From Microlunatus panaciterrae (GTDB lineage Bacteria > Actinomycetota > Actinomycetes > Propionibacteriales > Propionibacteriaceae): a stretch of 64,000 nucleotides of DNA. The translations under genes and the position numbers were made by a program. Of the stretch, positions 39,502 to 50,560 are shown piece after piece (within the stretch, counting starts at the first letter, position 1; the number at the start of each line of letters is the position of its first letter). The DNA is taken from assembly GCF_016907535.1 (NCBI RefSeq), contig NZ_JAFBCF010000001.1:2604001-2668000 (forward strand), in the 5' to 3' direction. Under the pieces are notes generated by a model. The model saw only the letters and a list, made by a program, of their open reading frames with translations, ran no database searches and was not told where the DNA came from.

Positions 39502-41469
39502 TCACCAGATCTTCACCCGTTGATCTTCGTCGAGCCAGAGACCGTCGTCGGGAGTGACGTCGAAGGCTGCATAGAACTCGGCCACGTTGCGGACCACCTG
39601 GTTGCAGCGGAACTCGTTGGGCGAGTGCGGATCGGTGGCAAGCCGCTGCTTGACCATCTCGTCGCGGGCCTTCTGCTGCCAGACCGCGCCCCAGCTGAGG
39701 AACAGCCGCTGGACATCGGTGTAGCCATCGATCGGCTCAGGTGTCGCACCGTCAAGCGACAGCTGGTAGGCCTTGTACGCGATGGAGATCCCGCCGAGGT
39801 CACCGATGTTCTCGCCGATGGTGAGTTCACCGTTGACCTTGTGACCCGGGGTCTGGGCCGGCTCCAGCGCGCTGTACTGAGCGATCAGCGATCCGGTCCG
39901 CTCCTCGAACGCCTCGCGGTCCTTCTCGGTCCACCAGTCCAGCAGTCGTCCATCACCGTCGCAGGTCGAGCCCTGGTCGTCGAAGCCGTGGCCGATCTCG
40001 TGTCCGATCACCGCGCCGATGCCGCCGTAGTTGACCGCGTCGTCGGCGTGCTCGTTGAAGAACGGCGGCTGCAGGATCGCCGCCGGGAAGACGATCTCGT
40101 TGCGCAGCGGGTGGTAGTAGGCGTTGACCGTCTGCGGCGTCATCAGCCACTCGTCACGGTCCACCGGCGCACCGATCTTGGCCAGTGACCGGTTGAACTC
40201 GAAGTCGTGGGCCCTGATCACGTTGCCGATCACGTCGTCGGCCTTGATCTCCAGCGCGGAGTAGTCACGCCACTTGACCGGGAAGCCGATCTTCGGGATG
40301 AACTTGGACAGCTTGTCGAGCGCTCTGGTCTTGGTCTCGTCGGTCATCCAGTCCAGGTCGTTGATCGAGCGTCGGTAAGCCTCGATCAGGTTGGCGACCA
40401 GCTCGTCCATCCGCTCCTTGGCGACGGGGGAGAAGTGACGTTCGACGTAGATCCGGCCGACCGCCTCGCCGAGCGCACCCTCGACCAGCTCGACGCCACG
40501 CTTCCACCGCTCCTTCAGCACCGGCGTACCGGACAGCACGGTGCCGTAGAAGTGGAACCGCTCGGCGACGAAGGCGCTGGACAGGTATGGCGACATGGAC
40601 GAGATCAGCCGCCAGCTCGCCCAGGCCTTCCAGTCGGGCAGCCGGTCGGCAGTGATCAACTCGGCCACCTGGGCGAAGAAGGACGGCTGGCCGTTGACAC
40701 ACTCCGCCACCTTGTCCTCACCGATCTCGGCCCCCTCGAGGAAGGCCCGCCAGTGCAGAGCAGGCGCTGCCTGCTCGAACTCCTCCAGAGTCATCAGGTT
40801 GTACATCTGCCGCAGGTCCCGGGTCCGGACCTTGTCCCAGTGCGTCTTGGCAATGGCCGTCTCCAAGCCGAAGACCCGCTCGGCCCACCCCCCGGCGTCC
40901 TCGACTCCGGCCAGCTCGAGCGACCTGGCGATGTGCTCCTGATACTGGGTCCGGATCTCGGCATAGCTGTCGAGCCGGTAGTACTCCTCGTCCGGCAGCC
41001 CGAGCCCGGACTGCATGACGAACATCAGGTAGCGCGTCGGGTCGCCCGGATCGGTCTCGACGTCGAAGTCGAACAATCCCGGCACCGCGCGGCGGGAGAA
41101 GGCCCCCATCAACCGCATCAGCTCCTCCGGCGTCTCGACGCCATCGATCCGGCGCAGCGGTCCCGCGAGTGGACTCGCCCCGGCCGCCTCGATCGTCTCG
41201 GCAGCCATGAAGCTTGCGTAGAGGTCGGCGATCTTCGCGTCGTCGGTCCCCGGCTCCGGTGCATCCATGCCGGTGATGATGTCCCTGACGGCAGCCTCGG
41301 CCTGGTCGCGCAGGACCATGAAAGCGCCGGTCAGGGGCTTGTCGTCGGGGATCTCTGCGGTCTTCAGCCAGCTGCCGTTGACGTGCCGGAACAGGTCGTC
41401 CTGCACCCGGACGCCCTGGTCGAATGCGGCGAAGTCGAAGGCTGGCTGGGGCGCTGGGGATTCGGTCAC
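39502..41469 (-). CDS. M13-family (neprilysin/PepO) metallopeptidase
   Basis: Zinc endopeptidase of 655 residues, full length for the PepO type. The zinc site HEIGH is at 490-494 (VIGHEIGHGFDDQG), the third ligand region is GENIGDLGG, and the substrate-binding NAYYHPLRNEIVFPA and the C-terminal RVKIW are family hallmarks. There is no signal peptide or N-terminal membrane helix, so it should be cytoplasmic. GTG start at 41469, with a TANNNT box 7 nt ahead. Confidence 0.95.
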   Translation of the reverse strand: MTESPAPQPAFDFAAFDQGVRVQDDLFRHVNGSWLKTAEIPDDKPLTGAFMVLRDQAEAAVRDIITGMDAPEPGTDDAKIADLYASFMAAETIEAAGASPLAGPLRRIDGVETPEELMRLMGAFSRRAVPGLFDFDVETDPGDPTRYLMFVMQSGLGLPDEEYYRLDSYAEIRTQYQEHIARSLELAGVEDAGGWAERVFGLETAIAKTHWDKVRTRDLRQMYNLMTLEEFEQAAPALHWRAFLEGAEIGEDKVAECVNGQPSFFAQVAELITADRLPDWKAWASWRLISSMSPYLSSAFVAERFHFYGTVLSGTPVLKERWKRGVELVEGALGEAVGRIYVERHFSPVAKERMDELVANLIEAYRRSINDLDWMTDETKTRALDKLSKFIPKIGFPVKWRDYSALEIKADDVIGNVIRAHDFEFNRSLAKIGAPVDRDEWLMTPQTVNAYYHPLRNEIVFPAAILQPPFFNEHADDAVNYGGIGAVIGHEIGHGFDDQGSTCDGDGRLLDWWTEKDREAFEERTGSLIAQYSALEPAQTPGHKVNGELTIGENIGDLGGISIAYKAYQLSLDGATPEPIDGYTDVQRLFLSWGAVWQQKARDEMVKQRLATDPHSPNEFRCNQVVRNVAEFYAAFDVTPDDGLWLDEDQRVKIW

Positions 41470-41476
41470 GGTGTCG

Positions 41477-41482
41477 ATGCTA
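41477..41482 (-). promoter_or_regulatory. Predicted -10 of a leaderless promoter for the M13 peptidase
   Basis: TAGCAT on the minus strand, then CGACACC and the GTG start (7-nt spacing), with no ribosome site. Confidence 0.45.
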
Positions 41483-41518
41483 CCCAGGTCGGGGAAAGCG
41501 GTCAGAGCCGCCCGAACG

Positions 41519-41554
41519 CACCGATGCCCCGGCCTGCAGGCCGGAGCATCGGTG
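41519..41554 (-). terminator. Strong hairpin terminator after the Pro/Gly-rich protein gene
   Basis: CACCGATGC (41519-41527) pairs perfectly with GCATCGGTG (41546-41554), and inside this CCGGCCTG/CAGGCCGG form a second perfect stem. It is just downstream of the gene ending at 41569 and upstream of the M13 peptidase promoter. There is no clear T-tract, as is usual in high-GC genomes. Confidence 0.7.
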
Positions 41555-41568
41555 GGATGGGCGGGATG

Positions 41569-42900
41569 TCAGCGGGTCCAGGTGACCTTGAGCGGTTCGG
41601 ACGCCAGATCTGCGGAGACATCCGCGAAGCGCAGCCGGCTGTCCTGGCTGAAGGTCATCGGCTTGCCGTTGCTGGTGCCCTTGGCATCGAAGGACATCTT
41701 GAACGTGACCGACGCCTTCGCCGTCGACTTGGCCTCGTAGTCGAGCCTGGGCTTGAAGTCCGAGCCGAACGGGTCGTCCTCCAACGTCCACTTGATCGTC
41801 TTGGTGTCGACCTTCTGCTGACTGGTCGGCTTGGCTGCGAACGGGCAGCCGGTGGGGGCGAGCTTCTTCTGCTTCACGCAGGCCGTCATCGAGTCCTTGG
41901 CGGCCTTCTTGAAGGCGCTGAAACCGGCCTCGGTGATGGACGCCTTGATGTCGGAGGTGTTCGGGTAGTCCGACGGGCTGGTCACCAGCAGGACGTTCGA
42001 GCTGCCGTAGTCGATGAACTTCGATCCGGTGGTGAACTCGTACGATCCGGGAAGCAGCTTCACCTTGTCGGTCTTCACCTCGACGCCATTGATGATCATC
42101 GGCAGGCTCTTGTCCCGGGTGTAGCTCAGGTCGAGTTCGGCGAAGGCCTCCTTGACCTTCCACTTGCCGTCGAACTTGTCGACGTAGAACGACTCGGTGA
42201 CCGACTCCTCGCCCATCTTGTAGGTGGCGTCGACGCTGTAGGCGTTGTCGTCGGCGACCTCGGGGACGTTGATCGCGGTGATCGGAGCCCGGCCGTTGGA
42301 GGCCTGCAGCACCTCGTTGGTCAGGAACGTCTTGTCGGCCGGCTGGTCCTCGCTCAGGTCGAGAGCAGCCTGCGCATTGCTCGCAGCGAGTGCCTCGAGG
42401 TAGGACTTGACCGCATCGGAGGCCTTGGTGGCGGGCGGGGCGGAGGTCCTCGTACCGGTTCCGCCGGTGTCGGTCTTGTTACCGCCGCTGAGCAGGATCG
42501 CCCCACCGGCCACGCCGAGCACGATCAGCGCCAGTACGGCAGCTCCGACGATGAGGAAGATCTTGTTGTTGTTCTTCTTCGGGCCGCCGGGACCGACCGG
42601 CCCACCCGGACCGCCGAACTGGCCAGGGCCCTGGGGACCACCAGGCTGACCCGGACCGTAGACGCCGGGCGCGCTTCCGGGGCTGCCGGGCCCGCCATAG
42701 CCCGGACCACCCTGCGGGGGCATACCCTGGCCGGGTACACCCTGGCCGGGGACGCCGTACGGCGGCTGCGGTCCACCGGGTCCTGCGCCGTAGCCGGGGC
42801 CACTGGGCTGGCCGAATCCTGGACCCTGGGGCTGCTGCCCCTGGCCGTAAGGGCCGGGCTGGGGGCCCTGCGGTGGCCCAGGTGGGTAGTTTCCGCTCAT
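41569..42900 (-). CDS. Pro/Gly-rich single-pass membrane protein with extracytoplasmic domains
   Basis: 443 residues. Residues 1-107 are almost entirely Pro, Gly and Gln with PGQG-type repeats. KKNNNK and one membrane helix (about 114-136) follow, then a Thr-rich linker and about 300 extracytoplasmic residues. The part after the linker (VKSYLEALAASNAQAALDL) looks like an NTF2/DUF4878-type unit, and LPGSYEFTTGSKFIDYG resembles the later domains of TcaA-like actinobacterial proteins. C-terminal end is SEPLKVTWTR. Precise function unknown; a cell-envelope role is inferred. Confidence 0.8.
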   Translation of the reverse strand: MSGNYPPGPPQGPQPGPYGQGQQPQGPGFGQPSGPGYGAGPGGPQPPYGVPGQGVPGQGMPPQGGPGYGGPGSPGSAPGVYGPGQPGGPQGPGQFGGPGGPVGPGGPKKNNNKIFLIVGAAVLALIVLGVAGGAILLSGGNKTDTGGTGTRTSAPPATKASDAVKSYLEALAASNAQAALDLSEDQPADKTFLTNEVLQASNGRAPITAINVPEVADDNAYSVDATYKMGEESVTESFYVDKFDGKWKVKEAFAELDLSYTRDKSLPMIINGVEVKTDKVKLLPGSYEFTTGSKFIDYGSSNVLLVTSPSDYPNTSDIKASITEAGFSAFKKAAKDSMTACVKQKKLAPTGCPFAAKPTSQQKVDTKTIKWTLEDDPFGSDFKPRLDYEAKSTAKASVTFKMSFDAKGTSNGKPMTFSQDSRLRFADVSADLASEPLKVTWTR

Positions 42901-42983
42901 GTCTCACTCCGTCGCATCAAGGGTCATCGAGGGGATGATGCCGCGCCTCAGGATAGCGAGAAGTGGGTTCATCGTCAGATCGA

Positions 42984-43017
42984 GTGATCATGGTCGGCCG
43001 ACGCCGACCATGATCAC
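42984..43017 (-). terminator. Perfect hairpin terminator of rmlA
   Basis: GTGATCATGGTCGG (42984-42997) and CCGACCATGATCAC (43004-43017) are exact complements with a 6-nt loop. The right arm includes the rmlA stop codon, so the stem forms directly at the 3' end of the gene. It also lies before the membrane-protein gene, whose own start is at 42900. Confidence 0.75.
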
Positions 43018-43895
43018 GGCACCATGTTGCGTTGCCGGTTCAAGATATCGAGGAGATAGCTGCCATAGCCGGACTTGGCCAGCGCCAGCGCACGCTGCTC
43101 CAACTCGTCATCGGTGAGGAATCCCTGCCGCCAGGCGGCCTCCTCCGGTGCGCCGACCTTGAGGCCCTGCCTGGCCTCGAGGGTTCGGACGAAGTTGTTC
43201 GCATCGTTGAGGGACTCGAAGGTCCCGGTGTCGAGCCAGGCGGTACCGCGAGGCAGCACGCCGACCTGCAGGCTGCCGGCGGCGAGGTAGGCGCGGTTGA
43301 CGTCGGTGATCTCGTATTCCCCGCGCGCCGAGGGCTTGAGCTCGCGGGCGATCTTGATCACCTCGTTGTCGTAGAAGTAGAGGCCCGGGACCGCATAGTT
43401 CGACTTGGGGATCGCCGGCTTCTCCTCCAGCGAGATCGCCCGACCCTCCCGGTCGAACTCGACCACGCCGTAGGCCTGCGGGTCCGCCACCCAGTAGGCG
43501 AACACCGCGCCGCCGTCGACGTCCTGGAAGCGCCGCAACTGGGTACCCAGGCCGGGCCCATAGAAGATGTTGTCGCCCAGCACCAGCGCGACCTTGTCGT
43601 CGCCGATGAAGTCTGCACCGATCACGAACGCCTGGGCGAGGCCGTTGGGCACCTCCTGGGTGGCGTAGCTGATGGCGATGCCGAACTGCGACCCGTCACC
43701 CAGCAGCCGCCGGAAACCCTCGGCGTCGTGCGGCGTGGTGATCACGAGGATGTCCCGGATGCCGGCGAAGATCAGGGTCGACAACGGGTAGTAGATCATC
43801 GGTTTGTCGTAGACCGGCACCAGCTGCTTGCTGATCCCGAGGGTGACCGGGTGAAGCCTGGTCCCGGACCCGCCGGCCAAGATGATCCCGCGCAT
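43014..43895 (-). CDS. rmlA: Glucose-1-phosphate thymidylyltransferase
   Basis: First step of dTDP-L-rhamnose synthesis: dTTP plus glucose-1-phosphate to dTDP-glucose. The 293-residue protein begins [18 protein letters not shown] with the nucleotide-binding loop, then [40 protein letters not shown] and [14 protein letters not shown] is 8 nt before the ATG at 43895; a GTG two codons earlier would be too close to it. Divergent from rmlB. Confidence 0.96.
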   Translation of the reverse strand: MRGIILAGGSGTRLHPVTLGISKQLVPVYDKPMIYYPLSTLIFAGIRDILVITTPHDAEGFRRLLGDGSQFGIAISYATQEVPNGLAQAFVIGADFIGDDKVALVLGDNIFYGPGLGTQLRRFQDVDGGAVFAYWVADPQAYGVVEFDREGRAISLEEKPAIPKSNYAVPGLYFYDNEVIKIARELKPSARGEYEITDVNRAYLAAGSLQVGVLPRGTAWLDTGTFESLNDANNFVRTLEARQGLKVGAPEEAAWRQGFLTDDELEQRALALAKSGYGSYLLDILNRQRNMVP

Positions 43896-43944
43896 CGTCA
43901 CGTCTCCTCGCTTGCTGTGGCCGGTCCGGACGACGTCCGGCTGA

Positions 43945-44994
<1,050 letters not shown>

Positions 44995-44998
44995 CAGC

Positions 44999-46423
44999 GT
45001 GGCCGAGGCCGTCGTCAGCCGGACGCCCATCCCCGGCCTGCTGGTCGTCGATCTTCCGGTGCACCGCGACAACCGTGGCTGGTTCAAGGAGAACTGGCAG
45101 CGGGCCAAGATGGTCGCGTCCGGACTGCCCGACTTCCAACCGGTGCAGAACAACGTGTCTTTCAACGAGCGGGCTGGCGCCACCCGCGGCATCCACGCCG
45201 AGCCGTGGGACAAGTACGTCTCCGTGGCCACCGGGAGGGTCTTCGGGGCCTGGGTCGACCTGCGGCAGGGCCCCACCTTCGGTGCGGTGTTCAGCACCGA
45301 GCTGGGACCCGACAAGGCCGTCTTCGTCCCGCGCGGAGTCGGCAACGCGTTCCAGACGCTGACCGACGCCACCGCCTACTCCTATCTCGTCAACGAGCAC
45401 TGGAGCGCCGAAGCGAAGAGCTCCTATGCCTTCGTCAATCTCGCCGACCCGCAGCTCGGCATCAGCTGGCCGATCGCCCTGGACCAGGCGGAGCTGTCCG
45501 AGGCCGACCAGAACCATCCGCAGCTGTCCGCGGTGCGGCCGGTGGCTGCCAGGCGGACGCTGATCCTGGGCGCCAACGGGCAGGTGGGGACCGCCTTGCG
45601 GGCGCTGCTCCCCGATGCCGACAGTGCCGACCGCAGCGCGGTGGACCTGACGCGGCTCGAGACCCTGGACAAGATCAACTGGGCCGACTACGACACGGTG
45701 GTCAACGCCGCCGCCTACACGGCGGTCGACGTGGCAGAGACACCTCAGGGACGCCGCGACGCCTGGGCGGTCAATGTCACCGCCGTCGGCCGGCTGGCTG
45801 AGATCGCCCGTCGGCACAGACTGCTGCTGGTCCACCTCTCGTCCGACTACGTCTTCGACGGTGAGCAGGAGCTGCACACCGAGGACGAGGCACCCTCCCC
45901 GTTGGGGGTCTACGGACAGACCAAGGCAGCCGGCGACGCGCTCGTTGCGGCTCTGCCGCAGCACTACATCCTCCGCACCAGCTGGGTGGTCGGGGACGGC
46001 CGGAACTTCGTCCGCACTATGGCCGACCTGGCCGCCAGGGGCGTGCGCCCTGCGGTGATCGACGACCAGCTGGGCCGGCTGACGTTCGCCGACGACATCG
46101 CCCGCGGGGTGGCGCACCTGTTGAGGAACCGTCCCGCGACCGGGACCTACAACCTCACCTCGGCTGGCCGGTCGATGTCCTGGGCCGACATCGCCGAGCT
46201 GGTCTATCGGCATCGGGGGCGGTCGGAAGCCGACGTGCAGCGCGTGTCGACCGAGACCTATGGCGAGGGCAGGCAGCTGGCGCCACGGCCGCGGCACAGC
46301 GTGCTGGACCTGGCCAAGATCATCGAAGTCGGATTCAAACCCGCCGACGGCGAGTCGGCGCTGCAGACCTATCTGGACTCGTTGCCGACGACGTCAGAGA
46401 CGAAGGACGGCTCGAAGAACTAG
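44999..46423 (+). CDS. Bifunctional dTDP-4-keto-rhamnose 3,5-epimerase/reductase (RmlC-RmlD fusion)
   Basis: A 474-residue fusion carrying the last two steps of dTDP-L-rhamnose synthesis. Residues 1-180 are an RmlC cupin ([18 protein letters not shown], catalytic H66; [13 protein letters not shown]). Residues 185-474 are an RmlD-type reductase with [10 protein letters not shown] (191-197), NAAAYTAVD and Y305-x3-K309 (YGQTK). With rmlA and rmlB alongside, the pathway is complete. Start is a GTG at 44999, shortly after the rmlB stop. The reaction order suggests channelling, but that is inference. Confidence 0.93.
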   Translation: MAEAVVSRTPIPGLLVVDLPVHRDNRGWFKENWQRAKMVASGLPDFQPVQNNVSFNERAGATRGIHAEPWDKYVSVATGRVFGAWVDLRQGPTFGAVFSTELGPDKAVFVPRGVGNAFQTLTDATAYSYLVNEHWSAEAKSSYAFVNLADPQLGISWPIALDQAELSEADQNHPQLSAVRPVAARRTLILGANGQVGTALRALLPDADSADRSAVDLTRLETLDKINWADYDTVVNAAAYTAVDVAETPQGRRDAWAVNVTAVGRLAEIARRHRLLLVHLSSDYVFDGEQELHTEDEAPSPLGVYGQTKAAGDALVAALPQHYILRTSWVVGDGRNFVRTMADLAARGVRPAVIDDQLGRLTFADDIARGVAHLLRNRPATGTYNLTSAGRSMSWADIAELVYRHRGRSEADVQRVSTETYGEGRQLAPRPRHSVLDLAKIIEVGFKPADGESALQTYLDSLPTTSETKDGSKN

Positions 46424-46445
46424 GTTCGCGCGGCTGTCAGCGGAG

Positions 46446-46451
46446 TAGCGT
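46446..46451 (+). promoter_or_regulatory. Predicted -10 of a leaderless promoter for the ABC exporter
   Basis: TAGCGT, then GCTGCCT (7 nt) and the GTG at 46459. It makes the exporter operon independent of rmlCD, which ends 23 bp earlier. Confidence 0.5.
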
Positions 46452-46458
46452 GCTGCCT

Positions 46459-47400
46459 GTGAGCCCATCGATCGATGTCTCCGCTCTGGTCAAGACCTTC
46501 GGCCGGATCCGCGCCCTCGACGGTCTCGATCTTCAGGTCGAGACCGGTGAGGTTCACGGCTTCCTCGGTCCCAACGGTTCGGGAAAGTCCACCACGATCA
46601 GGATTCTGCTCGGACTGCTCAGAGCCGACTCCGGTTCGGCCACCGTACTGGGAGGGGACCCCTGGGTCGATGCGGTCGAGCTGCACCGTCGGCTGGCTTA
46701 CGTCCCGGGCGAGGTTAACCTCTGGCCGAACCTCTCCGGCGGCGAGGTGATCGATCTGATGGGCCGGTTGCGCGGCGGTCTCAACCGTGGTCGCCGGGAC
46801 GAGCTGCTGCAGCGATTTGATCTTGACCCGGCCAAGAAGGGGCGGACCTACTCGAAGGGCAACCGGCAGAAGGTGGCGCTGGTTGCAGCCCTTGCCTCGG
46901 ATGCGGAGCTGCTGGTCCTGGACGAGCCCACGGCAGGGCTCGACCCGCTGATGGAGGCGGTGTTCACCGAGTGCATCAATGAGCTCAAGGACGACGGTCG
47001 CACAGTGCTGCTGTCCAGCCACATCCTGGCCGAGGTGGAGGCGCTCTGCGACCGGGTGAGCATCATCCGGGCCGGCAGGACCGTCGAGTCGGGCACGCTC
47101 GCTGATCTTCGGCACCTCACCCGGACCTCGATCGAGGCCGAGACTGGTAGGACGGCAACCGGCCTCGAGTCCCTCGACGGCGTCTACGACCTGTCGGTGG
47201 AGGGCCACCGGGTGCGGTTCGAGGTGGACACCGACAAGCTGGACTCCGCCCTGCGTGCACTGGGCGCGTTCGGCATCCGGACCCTCCGGAGCCAGCCTCC
47301 GACGTTGGAGGAGCTGTTCCTCCGCCATTACGGCGACCAGCTGCTCGCACCGGAACCGTCCGAGGACGACTACCGGCCACGCCATGCCCGGGTCGAATGA
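46459..47400 (+). CDS. ABC exporter ATP-binding protein (drug/antibiotic resistance type)
   Basis: Nucleotide-binding subunit (313 residues) with Walker [10 protein letters not shown], the Q-loop region replaced by [13 protein letters not shown], signature YSKGNRQKV (a variant of LSGGQ), Walker [14 protein letters not shown] and the H-loop SSHIL. The C-terminal 90 residues are the extra domain common in antibiotic-export ATPases. The GTG at 46459 is chosen for its promoter spacing. It overlaps its permease at ATGA. Confidence 0.93.
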   Translation: MSPSIDVSALVKTFGRIRALDGLDLQVETGEVHGFLGPNGSGKSTTIRILLGLLRADSGSATVLGGDPWVDAVELHRRLAYVPGEVNLWPNLSGGEVIDLMGRLRGGLNRGRRDELLQRFDLDPAKKGRTYSKGNRQKVALVAALASDAELLVLDEPTAGLDPLMEAVFTECINELKDDGRTVLLSSHILAEVEALCDRVSIIRAGRTVESGTLADLRHLTRTSIEAETGRTATGLESLDGVYDLSVEGHRVRFEVDTDKLDSALRALGAFGIRTLRSQPPTLEELFLRHYGDQLLAPEPSEDDYRPRHARVE

Positions 47401-49004
47401 TGGCCCCGTCCGGTCTGGGTGCACTGTCCGGCCTCCCCGCACTGGTCCGGCTGAACCTCCGCCGGGATCGGGTGATGCTGCCGATCTGGCTGGCCAGCAC
47501 GGCCGCGCTCGCTGCCATCGGTCCACGTAGCGCCCAGACCCTGCTGCCGACCCAGGCAGACTATGACGCCTTCGCCGCGACCGCGCAGGGCAATGCCGCC
47601 TTCACCGTCATGCTGGGCCAGCCGCTGCAGGTGAACACCCCGGGCGGGTTCATCTCCTACCGGGTCGGCATCTTCCTGGCGGTGCTGGTGTGTTTCATGA
47701 ACATCACCGTGGTCAACCGGCACACCCGTGCCGACGAGGAGGCGGGTCGCACCGAGCTGACGCGATCCGGGGTGGTCGGGCGCAACGCACCGCTGACTGC
47801 GGCACTGGGGGTCGCCCTGCTCGCCGACCTGGTCGTCCTGCTGGTCGTGCCCGCCGTCCTGATCGCCAACGGACTGCCGACCGTCGGCTCGATCGCGCTC
47901 GGGGTGTCGAGCGCCGTCGCCGGCCTGGTGTTCGCCGGGATCGCCTCGGTCGCGGCACAGCTGAACGCCTTCGCGCGCGGAGCCTACGGGCTCTCGGCCG
48001 CGCTGATCGGTGTCTCCTACCTGGTGCGCGGGGTGGGCGACTCGGCTGCGCCCGCCCTCTCCTGGTTCTCACCGTTGGGCTGGTTCAAGGCGGTCCGTCC
48101 GTTCGCGGGCGAACGATGGTGGGTGTTGCTGGTCTCGTTGGCCTTTGCTGCGGCGATGGTCTGGCTCGGCTATCTGCTGGCTGGCCGTCGAGACCTGGGC
48201 GCCGGCGCGCTCCAACCACGCGCGGGCAGGCTCTCGGCAGCGCCGTCGCTGTCCTCCTCGTTCGCACTGGCCGTACGGCTGCAGCGCGGCACCTTCGTCG
48301 GCTGGCTGGTGGGGATGCTCGTCCTCGGGGTGACCTACGGCTCGGTGGCGAAGAGCGTGACCGACCTGTTCGATGAGAACCCCGCCCTGCGGCGCTATCT
48401 CGAGATCGCCGGCGGCGGCGACCCGGTGCAGGCGTTCATCGCTGCCGCGGCGTTGATCATGGCGTTGATCGGATCCGGCTTCGCTTTGCAGACGAGCCTG
48501 CGCGCCCACGGCGAGGAGGGTGCGGGTCGGGTCGAGCCCTTGCTCGGCGCGGCAGTGTCGAAGGTCGGGTGGCTGGGAAGCTATGTGATCATCGCCGTCG
48601 TCGGCACCATCGTGATGCTCGTCGCGGCCGGCTTCGGATTCGGGCTGGTGCACGGGATTCGCAGCGGCGACCTGGGACAGGTCGGAGTCGTCATCGCCGC
48701 CATGCTGGTGTACGCCCCTGCAGTGTGGGTGCTGATCGGAGCCGCCCTGATGCTGGTCGGCCTATGGCCGGCGGGGACTCCCGCGGTCTGGGGACTGCTC
48801 GCCGCCTGTCTGGTGCTGACGTTCTTCGGCTCGGCTCTCGATCTGCCTCAGTGGCTGATCGACCTCTCCCCGTTCGCCCATGTTCCGGGGCTGCCCTCGG
48901 CCGAGATGGCGTGGCCACCACTGCTCTGGCTGACCTTGATCGCCGCAGCCCTGATCGGTGTGGGTCTGGTCGGCTTCCGCCGCAGGGACCTGCAGACCCC
49001 CTGA
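47397..49004 (+). CDS. ABC exporter permease (polyketide/tetronasin-type)
   Basis: A 535-residue integral membrane protein with about twelve helices in two halves ([15 protein letters not shown]..., [21 protein letters not shown] after the first helices, and again [21 protein letters not shown] in the second half). The repeated E-E-x-G-R-x-E element is characteristic of actinobacterial antibiotic ABC permeases such as those for tetronasin. It is coupled to its ATPase by an ATGA overlap. Substrate unknown. Confidence 0.9.
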   Translation: MMAPSGLGALSGLPALVRLNLRRDRVMLPIWLASTAALAAIGPRSAQTLLPTQADYDAFAATAQGNAAFTVMLGQPLQVNTPGGFISYRVGIFLAVLVCFMNITVVNRHTRADEEAGRTELTRSGVVGRNAPLTAALGVALLADLVVLLVVPAVLIANGLPTVGSIALGVSSAVAGLVFAGIASVAAQLNAFARGAYGLSAALIGVSYLVRGVGDSAAPALSWFSPLGWFKAVRPFAGERWWVLLVSLAFAAAMVWLGYLLAGRRDLGAGALQPRAGRLSAAPSLSSSFALAVRLQRGTFVGWLVGMLVLGVTYGSVAKSVTDLFDENPALRRYLEIAGGGDPVQAFIAAAALIMALIGSGFALQTSLRAHGEEGAGRVEPLLGAAVSKVGWLGSYVIIAVVGTIVMLVAAGFGFGLVHGIRSGDLGQVGVVIAAMLVYAPAVWVLIGAALMLVGLWPAGTPAVWGLLAACLVLTFFGSALDLPQWLIDLSPFAHVPGLPSAEMAWPPLLWLTLIAAALIGVGLVGFRRRDLQTP

Positions 49005-49362
49005 CGAGCGACATCGAGCCGGTGTCGGCGACACCGAGAAACAGTTCCGGGGAAAACTGAGCGGATCTTCACCTGACCCTCACTGCCGGCTGGAGTTGGG
49101 CAAAGGTCGGCCGGTCATTGTTGGTGTTGTCGGATCGGGGGGTTCGCACAGCCGCTTCGGACCAGGGTTCGGAGCAGGCACGAGGTCCGCGCGGTTGAGG
49201 TCATCGGTTCAGTACAGGGGGAGGACCGGCCACCTCAGCCGCGCGGGTCTCGGATCACCACAGGGTGGTCCGGGCTGGAGGCTGGTGGGGGCGATGTCGC
49301 AGGGCGCTCCCACCAGCCCCCAACGCGCGGCGTTGCTTGATGGCGGTGGCGTGGCCTGACCT

Positions 49363-49393
49363 TGTCGAAGGGCTCTGGTGTGGCCCTTCGACA
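49363..49393. terminator. Hairpin downstream of the ABC permease
   Basis: TGTCGAAGGGC (49363-49373) and GCCCTTCGACA (49383-49393) are perfect complements with a 9-nt loop. It is 360 bp after the permease stop, so it may be a dispersed repeat more than that gene's terminator. The remainder of 49005-49362 shows no gene I can support. Confidence 0.45.
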
Positions 49394-49474
49394 GGCTCAG
49401 GGCACGTGGACCGCCGGCTCAGGGCACGTGGATTCCGGCTCAGGGCACGCGGACCGCCGGCTCAGGGCACGTCC
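49394..49474. repeat. Tandem repeat, four copies of a 21-22 bp unit
   Basis: The unit starts GGCTCAGGGCACG at 49394, 49416, 49437 and 49459. Copies 1 and 3 extend with NGGACCGCC, copy 2 is one base shorter and copy 4 is cut off after 16 bases. It follows directly on a hairpin that resembles the same CTTCGACAGGCTCAGG family. Located 70-150 bp before a dehydrogenase gene. Confidence 0.8.
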
Positions 49475-49543
49475 TTCGACCGGCACGGCGGCGCTCTAGG
49501 CTGTGGGGGCAACTGAAGCCCCACACAGTGTCGGAGGATCTGG

Positions 49544-50560
49544 ATGAAAGCGGTGGTCGCACACGGGCCGATGGACCTGCGGGTCGACGACCTGCCCGAA
49601 CCGTCGCCTGCCCACGGTGAGGCGCTGGTCCGGATCGAGTATGGCGGGATCTGCGGGTCTGACCTCGGCTATTGGCGCAAGGGGCAGTCCGGGACCGCGA
49701 TTCTGAGGCACCCGATGGTGCTGGGCCACGAGGTCGCCGGGGTGGTGGTCGCGCTCGGTGACGGAGTGTCCGACGTGAGCGAGGGCCAGCCGGTCGCCAT
49801 CCACCCGGCTACGGTGTGCGGTCGATGCACCCTCTGCCGAGAGGGCCGCTCCAACCTCTGCCCGACTGTGCGCTACCTCGGCTCAGCCGCCTTCGACCCG
49901 CACTGGGACGGCGCCTTCTGTGTGCTCAAGGCCGTCCCGGCCGCTCAGCTGCGACCACTGCCCGAGGGTGTCGGGACCCGCCGCGGCGCGGTCGCCGAGC
50001 CCTTGGGTGTCGCCCTGCACGCGGTACGGCGAGCCGGCGACCTGACCGGAAGGACGGTGCTGGTCAACGGCTGCGGCCCGATCGGCGCCCTGGTCGTGAC
50101 GGCGGCCAGGCGCGCCGGTGCGGTGAGGGTGGTCGTGGCGGACCTGTCGCCGCAGTCCCTGGCGATCGGGACCGAGCTCGGCGCCGACGACGTGGTCGAG
50201 GTGGCGGCAGGCCAGCCGTTGCCGGCCGACGTCGATGTCGCCTTCGAGGCCTCGGGTGCGCCCGGTGCGCTCGGGGGCGTGATCGCGGCTGTGGTGCGCG
50301 GCGGTGTCCTGGTGCAGGTCGGCAGCCTGCCCGCCGGCCCGGCGGAGCTGGCGCTCGGCGCTCTGGTCAGCAGGGAGATCGACTACCGCGGCGCCTACCG
50401 GTTCGTGGACGAGATCACCGAGGCCGTCGCTGCGCTGGCCTCCGGTCTCGACGTCGACCCACTGATCACGCACACCTTCGACGCGACGGACGTCGTTAGG
50501 GCGTTCGGCACCGCCGCCGACCGCAGCACCGGCAGCAGCAAGGTGCTGCTGCGGTGGTGA
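49544..50560 (+). CDS. Zinc-dependent dehydrogenase, L-idonate 5-dehydrogenase-like
   Basis: A 338-residue medium-chain dehydrogenase. Catalytic zinc ligands are C37 and H62-E63, the structural zinc site is C92-C95-C98-C106, and the NAD motif is NGCGPIGAL. ICGSDLGYWRKGQSG and PMVLGHEVAG together with GSAAFDPHWDGAFC match the L-idonate 5-dehydrogenase group more than sorbitol dehydrogenases. GGAGGA is 5 nt before the ATG. It stands alone, converging on the DUF2127 gene. Confidence 0.87.
   Translation: MKAVVAHGPMDLRVDDLPEPSPAHGEALVRIEYGGICGSDLGYWRKGQSGTAILRHPMVLGHEVAGVVVALGDGVSDVSEGQPVAIHPATVCGRCTLCREGRSNLCPTVRYLGSAAFDPHWDGAFCVLKAVPAAQLRPLPEGVGTRRGAVAEPLGVALHAVRRAGDLTGRTVLVNGCGPIGALVVTAARRAGAVRVVVADLSPQSLAIGTELGADDVVEVAAGQPLPADVDVAFEASGAPGALGGVIAAVVRGGVLVQVGSLPAGPAELALGALVSREIDYRGAYRFVDEITEAVAALASGLDVDPLITHTFDATDVVRAFGTAADRSTGSSKVLLRW

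Noticed and set aside
40207-42987. 926-residue open frame on the plus strand
   Set aside because: Spans the antisense of both the M13 peptidase and the Pro/Gly-rich protein and their intergenic hairpin; both minus-strand genes have clear motifs.
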